Positions 26,333 through 34,399 of a DNA stretch of 64,000 bases are shown here, piece after piece. Each line of letters opens with the position of its first letter. Position 1 is the first letter of the stretch. This stretch comes from Mucilaginibacter sp. SMC90 (GTDB lineage Bacteria; Bacteroidota; Bacteroidia; Sphingobacteriales; Sphingobacteriaceae): assembly GCF_022811725.1 (NCBI RefSeq), contig NZ_CP094527.1, forward strand, positions 1,426,001 through 1,490,000, in the 5' to 3' direction. The notes under the pieces are model-generated. The model saw nothing but the letters and a program-made list of their open reading frames with translations. It did not search any database and was not told the DNA's origin. The translations under genes were made by a program, and so were the position numbers.

Positions 26333-28207
26333 TTACTTACTTGCCCACACATTATCCTTTTTATTACTGTCGGGATCATAGGTAGTACCTAACACCAGCT
26401 TTTTAACTGCTTTTTTTGCAGTGAAGTTAACTGTGGTTGTTTTGTTACCGGTGGCCCAAACAGCTATACTTTTATGTACCAGTTCGGTAGTGCCGTCTGC
26501 ATAGTTAACGGTTATATTAACGGGGATGGGTTTACTACCAATTTTGGTAATGTTAATGCTGTATTTCAATCCGGTGTTAGTTACTTTATCAATGGCCAAA
26601 TCGGTTACGCCATTATCAAAGAACCAGGCCTTCCAAAACCAGTTAAGGTTTGTGCCCGAGCCGGTGTTCATACAATTAAAAAAATCATAAGGCATAGGGT
26701 GTTTGCCATGCCATTGTGCAATATAATAATGCAGGGCTTTGGTAAATAACTCATCGCCAAGCATATCTTTTACATATAAATAGCCCAGGCCAGGTTTTGG
26801 ATAGCTATCGGTAAAGCCCGCTGTGCCTGTAAGCATGGGCGTAAGCGTCATCACCGGAACATCAACCTCATGGCCCGCACTTTGTTCTACGGCGGCAACA
26901 CCGTACGGATCAACAATTGAAGGATCTATCTCAGGGCTTACCAGCCATTCACCTATAGTTGCCCAACCCTCGTCCATCCATCCATATTTGGTTTCGTTAA
27001 TACCCATGTAAAACGGGAACATGGTATGGAAGATCTCATGATCGGTAAGCTCAATGGCATCTGCTTTATCTTCAAGCGGGTTATCGTTCACCATCATGGG
27101 GTACTCCATCTGGTCGAGTCCATCAAATACGGTTTCATGCTGATACGGATATGGCCATTTCGGGAACTTGTAACTCATTACTTCTACCGTTTTGCGGGCG
27201 TAGTCAACCACTGCATAATAATCTTTGTGTTTTTCGTTAAACACAGCATCTACGCGGGTACGCCTGCCGGTTTTAGGATCAACCACCAGGCTCGATGCTT
27301 TCCATAAATAATGGTTGCTGGTAGCAAAAACAAAGTCGGTAACACTATCGGCTTCAAACTTCCAGGTGTTGGTTGGATTGTTTTTGGTGATATTGCCTGC
27401 TTTGATATCATCTTCGGCAATAATGTCGGTTACTTTATCACTTGCGCCGGCATCGGTAATGCGTTTAACGATACGGCTATCGTAAACGTCATTGGCGTTT
27501 TTCAAATCGCCTGTTGCCCAAACCTTATAATCGCCGGGCACGGTGATCTCGGCACTGAAATGGCAAAAATCATTATAAAACTCCTGCGCACCAACGTAAG
27601 GGTAGTCATTCCATCCATCAATATCATCGTAAACCGCTACCCGAGGGAAAAAATAGGCAATAAAGAATGCGCCAGTATCAATTTGGCCCGTACGAATATG
27701 CGAACCCTTATTTAAAGTGTAAGCATAGCTGATATCAAAATGAACCTTTTGTTTTGGAGCAACGGGCGGAACTTTTTGCGTCATGTTTGTGCCATTGATG
27801 CGGCGGGTTTTAGCACTATCGGGCGTTTTATTATCGATGCTAAGGCTTTTAATTTGTACACCATCAGTAAGGTCATCAGCCGAAACCGGCATTTGGCGCA
27901 CCACTCCTTTTTTATACAGGTTAGGATAAAGCTTAAATAGTATCCGCTTTAAAGTATCAGGGCTGTTGTTAATATAGTCGATGCCAACGGTGCCGCTCAC
28001 CAGGCGTGTTTTGGGGTCGAAATTTACTTTGATCGTATAGTCGGCAGTGTTTTGCCAGTAATTTTTACCGGGAGCTCCGGCTGTAGTTCGGGTGCCTTTG
28101 GTATATGTATTTTGCAGGTTTACGGCTATAGGCAAAGTTTGCTGTGCAAATGCTGTAGTACTGCCCAATAATAAAATAAAAGGCAATAATTTTTTTATAC
28201 TGATCAT
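26333..28207 (-). CDS. M1-family (gluzincin) metallopeptidase
   Basis: A 624-residue exported zinc peptidase with a signal peptide ending at AFAQ. The zinc motif is HEIFH (His390, Glu391, His394), with the third ligand Glu in the downstream MDEGWATIGEW; the exopeptidase-type motif appears as GLDQMEYPMMV rather than GAMEN. The N-terminal beta domain (YTIKVNFDPKTRLVSGTVGI) is that of M1 aminopeptidases. Family members trim peptides from the N-terminus. It is monocistronic, ending at the shared palindromic terminator. Confidence 0.9.
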   Translation of the reverse strand: MISIKKLLPFILLLGSTTAFAQQTLPIAVNLQNTYTKGTRTTAGAPGKNYWQNTADYTIKVNFDPKTRLVSGTVGIDYINNSPDTLKRILFKLYPNLYKKGVVRQMPVSADDLTDGVQIKSLSIDNKTPDSAKTRRINGTNMTQKVPPVAPKQKVHFDISYAYTLNKGSHIRTGQIDTGAFFIAYFFPRVAVYDDIDGWNDYPYVGAQEFYNDFCHFSAEITVPGDYKVWATGDLKNANDVYDSRIVKRITDAGASDKVTDIIAEDDIKAGNITKNNPTNTWKFEADSVTDFVFATSNHYLWKASSLVVDPKTGRRTRVDAVFNEKHKDYYAVVDYARKTVEVMSYKFPKWPYPYQHETVFDGLDQMEYPMMVNDNPLEDKADAIELTDHEIFHTMFPFYMGINETKYGWMDEGWATIGEWLVSPEIDPSIVDPYGVAAVEQSAGHEVDVPVMTLTPMLTGTAGFTDSYPKPGLGYLYVKDMLGDELFTKALHYYIAQWHGKHPMPYDFFNCMNTGSGTNLNWFWKAWFFDNGVTDLAIDKVTNTGLKYSINITKIGSKPIPVNITVNYADGTTELVHKSIAVWATGNKTTTVNFTAKKAVKKLVLGTTYDPDSNKKDNVWASK

Positions 28208-28352
28208 CTATGCGGATATATATGAGTTATATTTGAGGTAAATATAATAAACCGCTGGCAGAACCCGGATAAGCGATAATTTTGTATTGCAGATATATTA
28301 CGGTGTAAACCAAAACGGTTTTTGAGTACTTTACCATCTATAAACAGCATCC

Positions 28353-28589
28353 ATGACTGCCGAAAAAATGATCATTGTAACCGGTAAGCAATACCTTGAG
28401 CTAAAACAAAGCTTAGAAAGCGTTGAGGGGCTTACCTATAATATAGGCACCGATAAACATCCCGAAATAGTTAAGGTGACAAACATTTACATGGATACCG
28501 ATCCCGATTTTACCCGTAACCCACGGCAGTTTGCCCGTATGCACGAGGACCTGAACGTACAGGTTAAGCTGGAGTACCTGGCAGAATAG
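28353..28589 (+). CDS. small uncharacterised protein
   Basis: A 78-residue acidic protein without signal or membrane segment (MIIVTGKQYLELKQSLESVE, NIYMDTDPDFTRNPRQFARM). I do not recognise the family. The next gene, a Nudix hydrolase, starts 56 bases later on the same strand, though that gene appears to have its own promoter box. Codon use is like the neighbours, which supports a real gene. Confidence 0.55.
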   Translation: MTAEKMIIVTGKQYLELKQSLESVEGLTYNIGTDKHPEIVKVTNIYMDTDPDFTRNPRQFARMHEDLNVQVKLEYLAE

Positions 28590-28633
28590 ATAATTTTCCA
28601 AGGTAATTGTTCCCCAATATAATCGTAATCGCT

Positions 28634-28641
28634 TATTTTTA
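28634..28641 (+). promoter_or_regulatory. -7-like box abutting the Nudix start codon
   Basis: TATTTTTA (TAnnTTTA form) ends four bases before the ATG at 28646. If used, the transcript would begin at or within a base or two of the start codon and be leaderless. A similar CGCTTATTTTTA occurs before 30518. Confidence 0.35.
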
Positions 28642-28645
28642 GGCC

Positions 28646-29206
28646 ATGCATCATCCTGAAGATAATCCCTGGAAAATAACGTCACAAAAAAACATCTACG
28701 ATAACCCCTGGATCAACGTTACCGAATACAAGGTCATTAACCCGGCCGGTAATCCTGGTATTTATGGCAAAGTACATTATAAAAACCTGGCTATAGGTGT
28801 TTTGCCTTTAGATGATGAGTTGAATACTTACCTCGTTGGGCAGTACCGTTTTCCATTAAATCAGTACAGCTGGGAAATGCCCGAAGGTGGTGGCCCAGAG
28901 GGCACAGATCCGCTCGAATCGGCCAAACGTGAACTACTGGAAGAGACTGGTTTAAAAGCTTCACAATGGACAGAAATTCAGCGCCTGCACCTCAGCAATT
29001 CGGTAAGCGATGAGTTGAGTATCTTGTACCTGGCCCGCGGCCTTAAGCAGTTTGAAGCCGAGCCAGAAGAAACCGAACAGCTGATCATCAAGAAAGTGCC
29101 TTTTGCTGAAATTTACCGCATGGTTTGTGACGGCGAAATTACAGATTCCATGACTGTAGCCGCAGTACTTAAGGTTCAGTTACTCCTTACAGAAAACCGT
29201 TTGTAA
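28646..29206 (+). CDS. Nudix hydrolase, ADP-ribose pyrophosphatase-like
   Basis: A 186-residue cytoplasmic protein. The Nudix box is EGTDPLESAKRELLEETGL: the metal-binding REL-EETGL half is intact, while the first Glu of the classical GX5EX7REUXEEXGU pattern is Thr. The preceding QYSWEMPEGGGP is typical of ADP-ribose pyrophosphatases, so hydrolysis of ADP-ribose or a related nucleotide sugar is likely. The C-terminal part (EEPEETEQLIIKKVPFAEIY) is also characteristic. It precedes the acyltransferase gene by 39 bases. Confidence 0.88.
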   Translation: MHHPEDNPWKITSQKNIYDNPWINVTEYKVINPAGNPGIYGKVHYKNLAIGVLPLDDELNTYLVGQYRFPLNQYSWEMPEGGGPEGTDPLESAKRELLEETGLKASQWTEIQRLHLSNSVSDELSILYLARGLKQFEAEPEETEQLIIKKVPFAEIYRMVCDGEITDSMTVAAVLKVQLLLTENRL

Positions 29207-29230
29207 ATTACCGCTTTATTGAAAAAAATA

Positions 29231-29238
29231 TAACTTTG
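29231..29238 (+). promoter_or_regulatory. TAnnTTTG box just upstream of the acyltransferase
   Basis: TAACTTTG matches the Bacteroidota -7 element exactly and ends seven bases before the ATG at 29246. A TTTG at 29200-29203 is a poorly spaced -33 candidate. The transcript would be leaderless or nearly so. Confidence 0.45.
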
Positions 29239-29245
29239 CCCGTTG

Positions 29246-29995
29246 ATGAAAAAGTTATTAGGATATATTTTAACACCGTTTACCGCCATCGCATTTTCCT
29301 TATGTTTAGTTATATTTCATCCTATACAGTGGGTTTGTTTTCGTGTGTTTGGCTATTCGGCGCATAAAAGGGCTGTTGATATATTAAACTTATTCCTGTT
29401 ACGTACTTTTTATATCCTGGGCGATACCGTAACTTTTATCAATGAGCAAAATTTACCTGTTGGCAGGCCTATTATATTTGTGGCCAATCACCAAAGCCTG
29501 CTCGATATTCCGCCGCTTATCTATTATCTGCGTAAATACCACGCCAAGTTTGTTTCTAAAATAGAACTCACCAAAAATATTCCATCTATTAGCTATAATC
29601 TTAAACATGGCGGAGGTGCTAACATCGACAGGAAAGATTCGCGCCAGGCCATGACCGAGATGATGAAGCTGGGTGAGCGTATGAAAGCCAATAACTGGTC
29701 GGCAGTGATTTTTCCGGAAGGCACCCGTTCAAAGGATGGTACGGTTAAAACATTTCACTCGGCCGGGATATCCATGCTTTTGAAAAAATGCCCCGACGCA
29801 CTGCTTGTTCCCATAGCAATAGCCGATGCCTGGAAAGTTATGAAGTATGGCTATTTCCCTCTCAATACTTTTACACCGGTAACCTGGACAGTACTGGAAC
29901 CTATTGAACCCGGCAAAACCCCGGTTGCCGAACTGGTGCTGGAAGCTGAGAACAGGATCAAGGCTGCTTTGGCTCGATTTCGGATTTTTTATTAA
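29246..29995 (+). CDS. 1-acyl-sn-glycerol-3-phosphate acyltransferase (PlsC-like)
   Basis: A membrane-associated acyltransferase of about 249 residues. The HX4D catalytic motif is NHQSLLD (after an N-terminal hydrophobic segment, FTAIAFSLCLVIFHPI), and the phosphate-binding motif FPEGTRS is present, as is GANIDRKDSRQ. It likely transfers an acyl chain to lysophosphatidic acid in phospholipid synthesis. The start ATG at 29246 is preferred over TTG at 29243. It is followed by repeats rather than another gene, so it appears to end its transcription unit. Confidence 0.9.
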   Translation: MKKLLGYILTPFTAIAFSLCLVIFHPIQWVCFRVFGYSAHKRAVDILNLFLLRTFYILGDTVTFINEQNLPVGRPIIFVANHQSLLDIPPLIYYLRKYHAKFVSKIELTKNIPSISYNLKHGGGANIDRKDSRQAMTEMMKLGERMKANNWSAVIFPEGTRSKDGTVKTFHSAGISMLLKKCPDALLVPIAIADAWKVMKYGYFPLNTFTPVTWTVLEPIEPGKTPVAELVLEAENRIKAALARFRIFY

Positions 29996-30070
29996 CTGAC
30001 TAATGTTGTCATTGTCGTCTTAAGTGTTCGGAAGGCGTAGGTCAGTTGAATACGTTGTTTTAAAAAAACA

Positions 30071-30164
30071 TGTCATTGCGAGGAGGAACGACGAAGCAAT
30101 CTCGTAGCTGTGCAGATCGGATATGCATTGGCTACGAGATTGCCGCGCTGCGCTCGCAATGACA
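30071..30164. repeat. TGTCATTGCGAG palindromic repeat, full copy
   Basis: Starts TGTCATTGCGAGGAGGAACG, ends GCGCTCGCAATGACA, with inner arms AATCTCGTAGC / GCTACGAGATTG and a loop GTGCAGATCGGATATGCATTG. The stretch 29996-30517 has no gene and holds this copy, the next repeat, and A+T-rich promoter-like sequence. Confidence 0.8.
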
Positions 30165-30187
30165 TTGTTTTTATTTCGCCTCTCCCC

Positions 30188-30333
30188 TGGTCGAAGTTCA
30201 GCGATAGCGTAACTTCGTGCTGAAATGCGTTAAGCTTTCAGCTTAATTGTACTTCGACTTACTTTTCTATCCCGCAAGCAGAATGCTTGCCCTGTTTTAG
30301 GTCGAAGTTACGCAATCGCTAAACTTCGACCAG
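30188..30333. repeat. CTGGTCGAAGTT inverted-repeat element
   Basis: CTGGTCGAAGTTCAGCGATA (arm 30188-30214) and its near-exact reverse complement at 30307-30333 differ at two of 27 positions. The inner part contains CGCAAGCAGAATGCTTGC. The core matches the compact copy at 23291-23326. Confidence 0.65.
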
Positions 30334-30517
30334 TTAAAGACATCGACTCCCCACTTCCGAAATCCCAAATTTGATATCCGAAATACAATTAATCTGTTAA
30401 TAATCAGTTAAATGTTAACAAATAAATCATATCATATTTACGTTAATATGAAACGTTATCGCTTATTTTTATAGACCCATAAAAAAGGTCGCCTAAAATT
30501 TACCTAAAATAATTTTT

Positions 30518-30991
30518 ATGACCTGGAGAAAATTCAGCGGCGAAGTAATCCAATCGCCCATTATGGAAGAGGTTGAAAAGGCAATTGAACGCGAAGCCCT
30601 CCTCGGTAACAAGCTCAAAGTATGTATCGGCACCGACTCACAAGTTAAAGGATCTGTAACAGATTTTGCAACAGTGATCGTGTTTCTGCGCGAAAAGCGC
30701 GGTGCTTTCATGTTCATACACCAGGAGCGTACTTCGCAAAAAATGAGTATTAAAGAAAGGATGCTGAGCGAAGTTCAAAAGTCTATCGATATTGCCTACA
30801 AGCTTTGCGATTTGCTCGACCTGTATGATGTGGAGCTTGAGGTACATGCCGACATTAACACCAACCCGATGTTTAAGAGTAACGCTGCCTTGCATGAGGC
30901 TATGGGTTACATTCTGAGCATGGGCTTTGTGTTTAAAGCTAAGCCCGAAGCTTTCGCAAGTTCATACTGTGCAAACAAAATAGTGCAGTAA
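30518..30991 (+). CDS. YkuK-family RNase H-like protein (DUF458)
   Basis: A 157-residue protein with the features of the YkuK/DUF458 family: VCIGTDSQVKG near the start (Asp as in RNase H-fold active sites), RTSQKMSIKERMLSEV in the middle, LEVHADINTNPMFKSN with a second acidic position, and C-terminal KPEAFASSYCANK. The fold is RNase H-like; the biochemical role is not established to my knowledge. It is single, with a TATTTTTA box upstream near 30464-30471. Confidence 0.85.
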   Translation: MTWRKFSGEVIQSPIMEEVEKAIEREALLGNKLKVCIGTDSQVKGSVTDFATVIVFLREKRGAFMFIHQERTSQKMSIKERMLSEVQKSIDIAYKLCDLLDLYDVELEVHADINTNPMFKSNAALHEAMGYILSMGFVFKAKPEAFASSYCANKIVQ

Positions 30992-31018
30992 ATTTGCCGA
31001 AACTAAAAGCGGTGTATC

Positions 31019-31026
31019 TATATTTG
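31019..31026 (+). promoter_or_regulatory. -7 promoter box of the sulfurtransferase gene
   Basis: TATATTTG matches TAnnTTTG and lies 25 bases before the ATG at 31052, which leaves a normal short leader. Confidence 0.5.
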
Positions 31027-31051
31027 ATATTGAAACATATCAGATATACCT

Positions 31052-31888
31052 ATGTCGCCACTTATTGAAATCAACGACCCGGCTTTAGTCGCACAGGATA
31101 CTATTCTTATTGATGCCCGCGGAGGGCAAGACTCTTACCAGCGTTACCTGGCAGGCCATTTAAACCACGCCATCTACGCCGACCTTGATCAGCACCTTAC
31201 CACTAAACCCAATGACCCCGCCTTTGGCGGCAGGCATCCTTTGCCCAATATACAGGAGTTTGCTGTATTGTTAGGTAACTGGGGTATTACGCCCGGTAGT
31301 CACGTTGTGGTTTATGACGACAAATCAGGCGCGTTCAGTGCATCTCGTTTATGGTGGATGTTGCGCGCAATTGGCCATGAAAATGTACAGGTACTAAATG
31401 GCGGTTTACAAGCAGCTAAGGATGCCGGTGTTGCCTTAAGTACAGAAGCTTATAAGCCAACCCCGGTTGATCCGTATCCGGTAACGCACGAGTATGCCAA
31501 CACTGTTGAGATAGCTGAAGCCGGTGAAGCTGCACAGGATTCTTCACGACTGGTAATTGATGTGCGTGAAACGCCAAGATATTTAGGACAAACTGAACCG
31601 TTGGATTTGATAGCGGGGCATATCCCCGGCGCTTTAAACCTGCCTTATATCAACAACCTTGGGGCTGATGGTAAGTATTTATCCGCAGATGAGCTGCGTA
31701 AAACTTATGATGCTGCTATAGGTGATGTAGCACATGACCAGGTGATTGTTCACTGCGGATCGGGTGTTACAGCCTGCCATACGCTGTTAGGTATGGACTA
31801 TGCCGGTATCAGTGGCCCTAAGCTCTATGTTGGCTCATGGAGCGAATGGTCAAGAAGGGATTTGCCGATAGGGAAGGAAGAAAGGTAG
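31052..31888 (+). CDS. two-domain rhodanese-type sulfurtransferase
   Basis: A 278-residue tandem rhodanese (thiosulfate or 3-mercaptopyruvate sulfurtransferase). The inactive N-terminal domain (about 1-130) shows IDARGGQDSYQRYLAGHLNH and GSHVVVYDDKSGAFSASRLW. The catalytic domain (about 150-278) has VIDVRETPRYLG, GHIPGALNLPY and the active-site loop HCGSGVTACH with Cys235. CGSGVT favours 3-mercaptopyruvate-type specificity over CRKGVT thiosulfate type. Monocistronic; a repeat begins 10 bases after the stop codon. Confidence 0.92.
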   Translation: MSPLIEINDPALVAQDTILIDARGGQDSYQRYLAGHLNHAIYADLDQHLTTKPNDPAFGGRHPLPNIQEFAVLLGNWGITPGSHVVVYDDKSGAFSASRLWWMLRAIGHENVQVLNGGLQAAKDAGVALSTEAYKPTPVDPYPVTHEYANTVEIAEAGEAAQDSSRLVIDVRETPRYLGQTEPLDLIAGHIPGALNLPYINNLGADGKYLSADELRKTYDAAIGDVAHDQVIVHCGSGVTACHTLLGMDYAGISGPKLYVGSWSEWSRRDLPIGKEER

Positions 31889-31898
31889 GTTAAAAAAA

Positions 31899-31977
31899 TG
31901 TCATTATAAGGGACGAAGCAATCGCACAGAAGCAGGGCCGCCCTGTATAGCATGCGATTGCCGCGCTTATAATGACA
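31899..31977. repeat. TGTCATTATAAG variant of the palindromic repeat
   Basis: Ends TGTCATTATAAG and CTTATAATGACA replace GCGAG/CTCGC by compensating changes (ATAAG/CTTAT), so pairing is kept. The inside keeps GAAGCAATCGCA and GCGATTGCCGC with the GGGCCGCCCTGTATAG loop seen at 23431. The hairpin is thus conserved through covariation. Confidence 0.8.
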
Positions 31978-31984
31978 TGACTTT

Positions 31985-32160
31985 TATTCCTCCGCTGCTC
32001 GACTTGTAGTCCTGTAGCCGTTAAAAAGCGCGGGCTTGTGCGATTCCCCTCTTGAGAGGGGCGGAGGGGTGTGTTTCTGCTTTGATAAGCTTGTAGCAGA
32101 AACACACCCCTGCTACCGCTCGTTCCTCCACGCCCCCTCTCAAGAGGGGATTTTTAAAAG
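31985..32160. repeat. second copy of the MITE-like element
   Basis: Contains CCCCTCTTGAGAGGGG at 32046-32061 and CCCCTCTCAAGAGGGG at 32134-32149 with AAACACACCCC / GGGGTGTGTTT inside, in the same order as the element at 11440-11693 but inverted. Left flank CCTCCGCTGCTCGACTTG and TAGCCGTTAA also match the outer arm of that copy. The right outer arm is absent, so this copy looks truncated. Confidence 0.7.
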
Positions 32161-32214
32161 CTTGCGGTATAATTCAATATCAAAACACTTATCATTCCCC
32201 TCTGTTACCACATT

Positions 32215-32685
32215 GTGAAAACATACGTTTTAAAAAGAGAACAATCTATTCCCATAAGCATTGATCAGGCCTGGGATTTTTTCTCGTCGCCATTAAACCT
32301 GGCTAAGATCACCCCGAATGATATGCGTTTCGTGGTAACTTCTGATTATACCGAAACTACTAAAATGTATGCCGGCATGATCATTACTTATAAAATATCA
32401 CCATTATTGGGTATCAAAATGAACTGGATGACGGAGATCACCCATGTTGATGATAAAAAATATTTTGTTGATGAACAGCGGTTCGGCCCTTACGCTTTAT
32501 GGCACCATCAGCACCATTTCAAAATTATTGAAGGCGGCGTTCACATGACCGATCTGTTGCATTATGCCATTCCTTATGGCGTGTTTGGCCGGTTAGCGAA
32601 TACCGTTTTTGTTAAAGGTAAGGTGGAGCAGATATTTGATTACAGGGTTAAGGCAATAGAGGAGCTGTTTGGGGAATACAAGTAA
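32215..32685 (+). CDS. SRPBCC-family ligand-binding protein
   Basis: A 156-residue cytoplasmic protein starting at GTG (32215). The beginning, SIDQAWDFFSSPLNLAKITP, is characteristic of START/Bet v1-like (SRPBCC, polyketide cyclase) folds, as is DLLHYAIPYGVFGRLANTVF near the end. The fold encloses a hydrophobic pocket; the ligand is unknown. It sits between repeats, with no operon partner. Confidence 0.85.
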   Translation: MKTYVLKREQSIPISIDQAWDFFSSPLNLAKITPNDMRFVVTSDYTETTKMYAGMIITYKISPLLGIKMNWMTEITHVDDKKYFVDEQRFGPYALWHHQHHFKIIEGGVHMTDLLHYAIPYGVFGRLANTVFVKGKVEQIFDYRVKAIEELFGEYK

Positions 32686-32705
32686 CTGCCGCGAAATTTT
32701 CTCCA

Positions 32706-32739
32706 TGTCATTGCGAGCGCAGCGCGGCAACCGCATGCT
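32706..32739. repeat. left arm of a TGTCATTGCGAG repeat flanking the GIY-YIG gene
   Basis: 34 bases starting TGTCATTGCGAGCGCAGC. The reverse complement appears at 33131-33164 with a single mismatch. In gene-less copies these arms are about 30-40 bases apart; here they are 391 bases apart with the nuclease gene between. Confidence 0.85.
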
Positions 32740-32783
32740 TTACAGAGCCGCTGTGATATTGCAGCATTTTGTAAATTAACCAC

Positions 32784-33080
32784 ATGAAACTACACCAATA
32801 CTATGTTTACATCATTACCAACCAGGCAAACACGGTATTATATGTTGGCGTAACCAATGATATTAAGAACCGTATATCCGAGCATAAGTTGAAAATATTT
32901 AAGGGATTCACAGCAATGTATAATTGCAATAAGCTGGTTTACTTTGAAGATTTTCAATGGATTCAGGATGCTATTGCAAGGGAAAAGCAATTAAAAGCAG
33001 GTTCACGTCAAAAAAAGATTGATCTGATTATTGCAGATAATCCAATGTGGAACGATTTGAGCGACGGTTGGTATGATTGA
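32784..33080 (+). CDS. GIY-YIG endonuclease-domain protein
   Basis: A 98-residue single-domain nuclease. The motif pair is YYVYIITN (GIY) and VLYVGVTND (YIG), followed by the catalytic Arg region IKNRISEHK and the conserved Glu region AIAREKQLKAGSRQKK. It belongs to the small UPF0213/YhbQ-like group, which is very common in Bacteroidota. GIY-YIG domains cut DNA with one metal ion. The gene lies exactly inside the loop of a dispersed palindromic repeat (arms 32706-32739 and 33131-33164), which suggests it moves with, or acts on, that repeat. No associated methylase or recombinase is present. Confidence 0.92.
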   Translation: MKLHQYYVYIITNQANTVLYVGVTNDIKNRISEHKLKIFKGFTAMYNCNKLVYFEDFQWIQDAIAREKQLKAGSRQKKIDLIIADNPMWNDLSDGWYD

Positions 33081-33130
33081 TGTCGAGCAATATAAAAATG
33101 CGTAATAACCTTTGCGTGATTGCTTTGCTC

Positions 33131-33164
33131 AGCATGCGGTTGCCACGCTGCGCTCGCAATGACA
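33131..33164. repeat. right arm of the TGTCATTGCGAG repeat flanking the GIY-YIG gene
   Basis: 34 bases ending CGCTCGCAATGACA, complementary to 32706-32739 apart from one base. Directly inside it is TGATTGCTTTGCTC, resembling the inner arm of other copies. Beyond it a short GCGGGCTGAAAGCCCG palindrome (33181-33196) precedes the convergent MFS gene. Confidence 0.85.
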
Positions 33165-33208
33165 TTTTGGGAACAGCCCCGCGGGCTGAAAGCCCGTGGC
33201 AGACAACA

Positions 33209-34387
33209 TTATTCCCCTACCAACACAGCCTCTTCTTCAACTACCTTAATTTTTTGCCTGCTCAGCGTGAATGCAAACACTGCGCCTGTTGAGGCCATGA
33301 TCACGCCGACAATTTCGGGAGAGGTAAAGCCTAATCCCCAGGCAATGGGTAGGCCACCCAAAAACGCACCCAAGGCGTTGCCGATGTTAAAAGCGGCCTG
33401 TGTAGCTGCTGCACCGAGCATTTCGGCACCTTTGGCGGTGTTGATCATTAATGTTTGTATAGGCGAACCAATGGCCATTGAAAGTCCTCCGGTTATGAAA
33501 GTCATGACAAGCGACAGGATCTGGTTTTGCGACACAAAGAAGATGATAACCAATGATATGGCCATGGTGATCATCAATATTAAGCAGGCTTTTACCGGGG
33601 AAACCATATCTGCCAGTTTGCCGCCGAAGAAATTGCCTACCACCATGCCCAAACCTGCTAATATCAACACATAAGGCACATTGCTTGCCGGAAATTTTGA
33701 AACCTCGGTCATGAGCGGGGCGATATAGCTGATCCAGGCAAAAAGTCCGCCTGTACCAATTGCAGTTAAACCGATGATGAGCCATGCCTGTTTTTTTCTG
33801 AAAAATGAAAGCTCCGAGCGGATGTTCCCTGCGTTATTAGGGGCTAACTGCGGTAACCATAACTGGATAAATGTTAATGTAAGCAAACCAATTACAGCTA
33901 TCATCCCAAAAGTATATCGCCATGAATAATGGTGGCCGATATAAGTACCTAACGGAACGGTGATCAGGTTGGCAACGGTAAGTCCGGCAAACATGATGGA
34001 TATGGCCTGGGCCTGTTTACCCTTCTCGGCAAGTCGGGTGGCCACTACTGAGCCTACACCAAAAAATGCACCGTGCGGCAATCCGGCCAGCAACCTCGAA
34101 AATAACAAGACATAATGATTGGGGGCAAAGGCCGAACATGCATTGAAAACCGTAAAAATGATCATTAGCAGGGTTAAGATCTTTTTAGGTGGATAGCTGC
34201 CGGTAAAAGCAACCAATAATGGTGCGCCAATAACCACACCTAATGCGTATGCCGAAATAAGATGACCGGCAACAGGAATGCTTGTATGGAAATCATTGGC
34301 AATATCGGGCAGCATGCCCATCATCACAAATTCGGTAGTACCAATGCCGAGACCGCCTAAGGTTAACGGTAGTAAACTCTTTTTCAC
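33209..34387 (-). CDS. MFS transporter, DHA1 (AraJ-like) family
   Basis: A 392-residue inner-membrane protein with 12 predicted helices. TTEFVMMGMLPDIANDF in helix 1 is the hallmark of the AraJ/sugar-efflux and purine-efflux DHA1 group; LLAGLPHGAFFGVGSVVA and FGGKLADMVSP are further family features. Likely a proton-driven exporter of sugars, nucleosides or drugs. It lies 12 bases after the DeoR regulator gene on the same strand, so the two are probably cotranscribed and the regulator likely controls it. Confidence 0.88.
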   Translation of the reverse strand: MKKSLLPLTLGGLGIGTTEFVMMGMLPDIANDFHTSIPVAGHLISAYALGVVIGAPLLVAFTGSYPPKKILTLLMIIFTVFNACSAFAPNHYVLLFSRLLAGLPHGAFFGVGSVVATRLAEKGKQAQAISIMFAGLTVANLITVPLGTYIGHHYSWRYTFGMIAVIGLLTLTFIQLWLPQLAPNNAGNIRSELSFFRKKQAWLIIGLTAIGTGGLFAWISYIAPLMTEVSKFPASNVPYVLILAGLGMVVGNFFGGKLADMVSPVKACLILMITMAISLVIIFFVSQNQILSLVMTFITGGLSMAIGSPIQTLMINTAKGAEMLGAAATQAAFNIGNALGAFLGGLPIAWGLGFTSPEIVGVIMASTGAVFAFTLSRQKIKVVEEEAVLVGE

Positions 34388-34399
34388 GTTGTTGTTATA

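Noticed and set aside
32036..32218. 60-codon frame upstream of the SRPBCC gene
   Set aside because: It lies within the MITE-like repeat copy and the peptide is a translation of the palindromes.
32784..33080. GIY-YIG gene as a homing endonuclease in an intron
   Set aside because: No interrupted host gene or intron core is visible on either side; the flanks are repeat arms in intergenic DNA.
33077..33292. 71-codon frame and the overlapping longer frame at 33120-33674
   Set aside because: They cover the right repeat arm and run antisense to the 3' part of the MFS transporter gene, whose membrane-protein coding pattern is clear.
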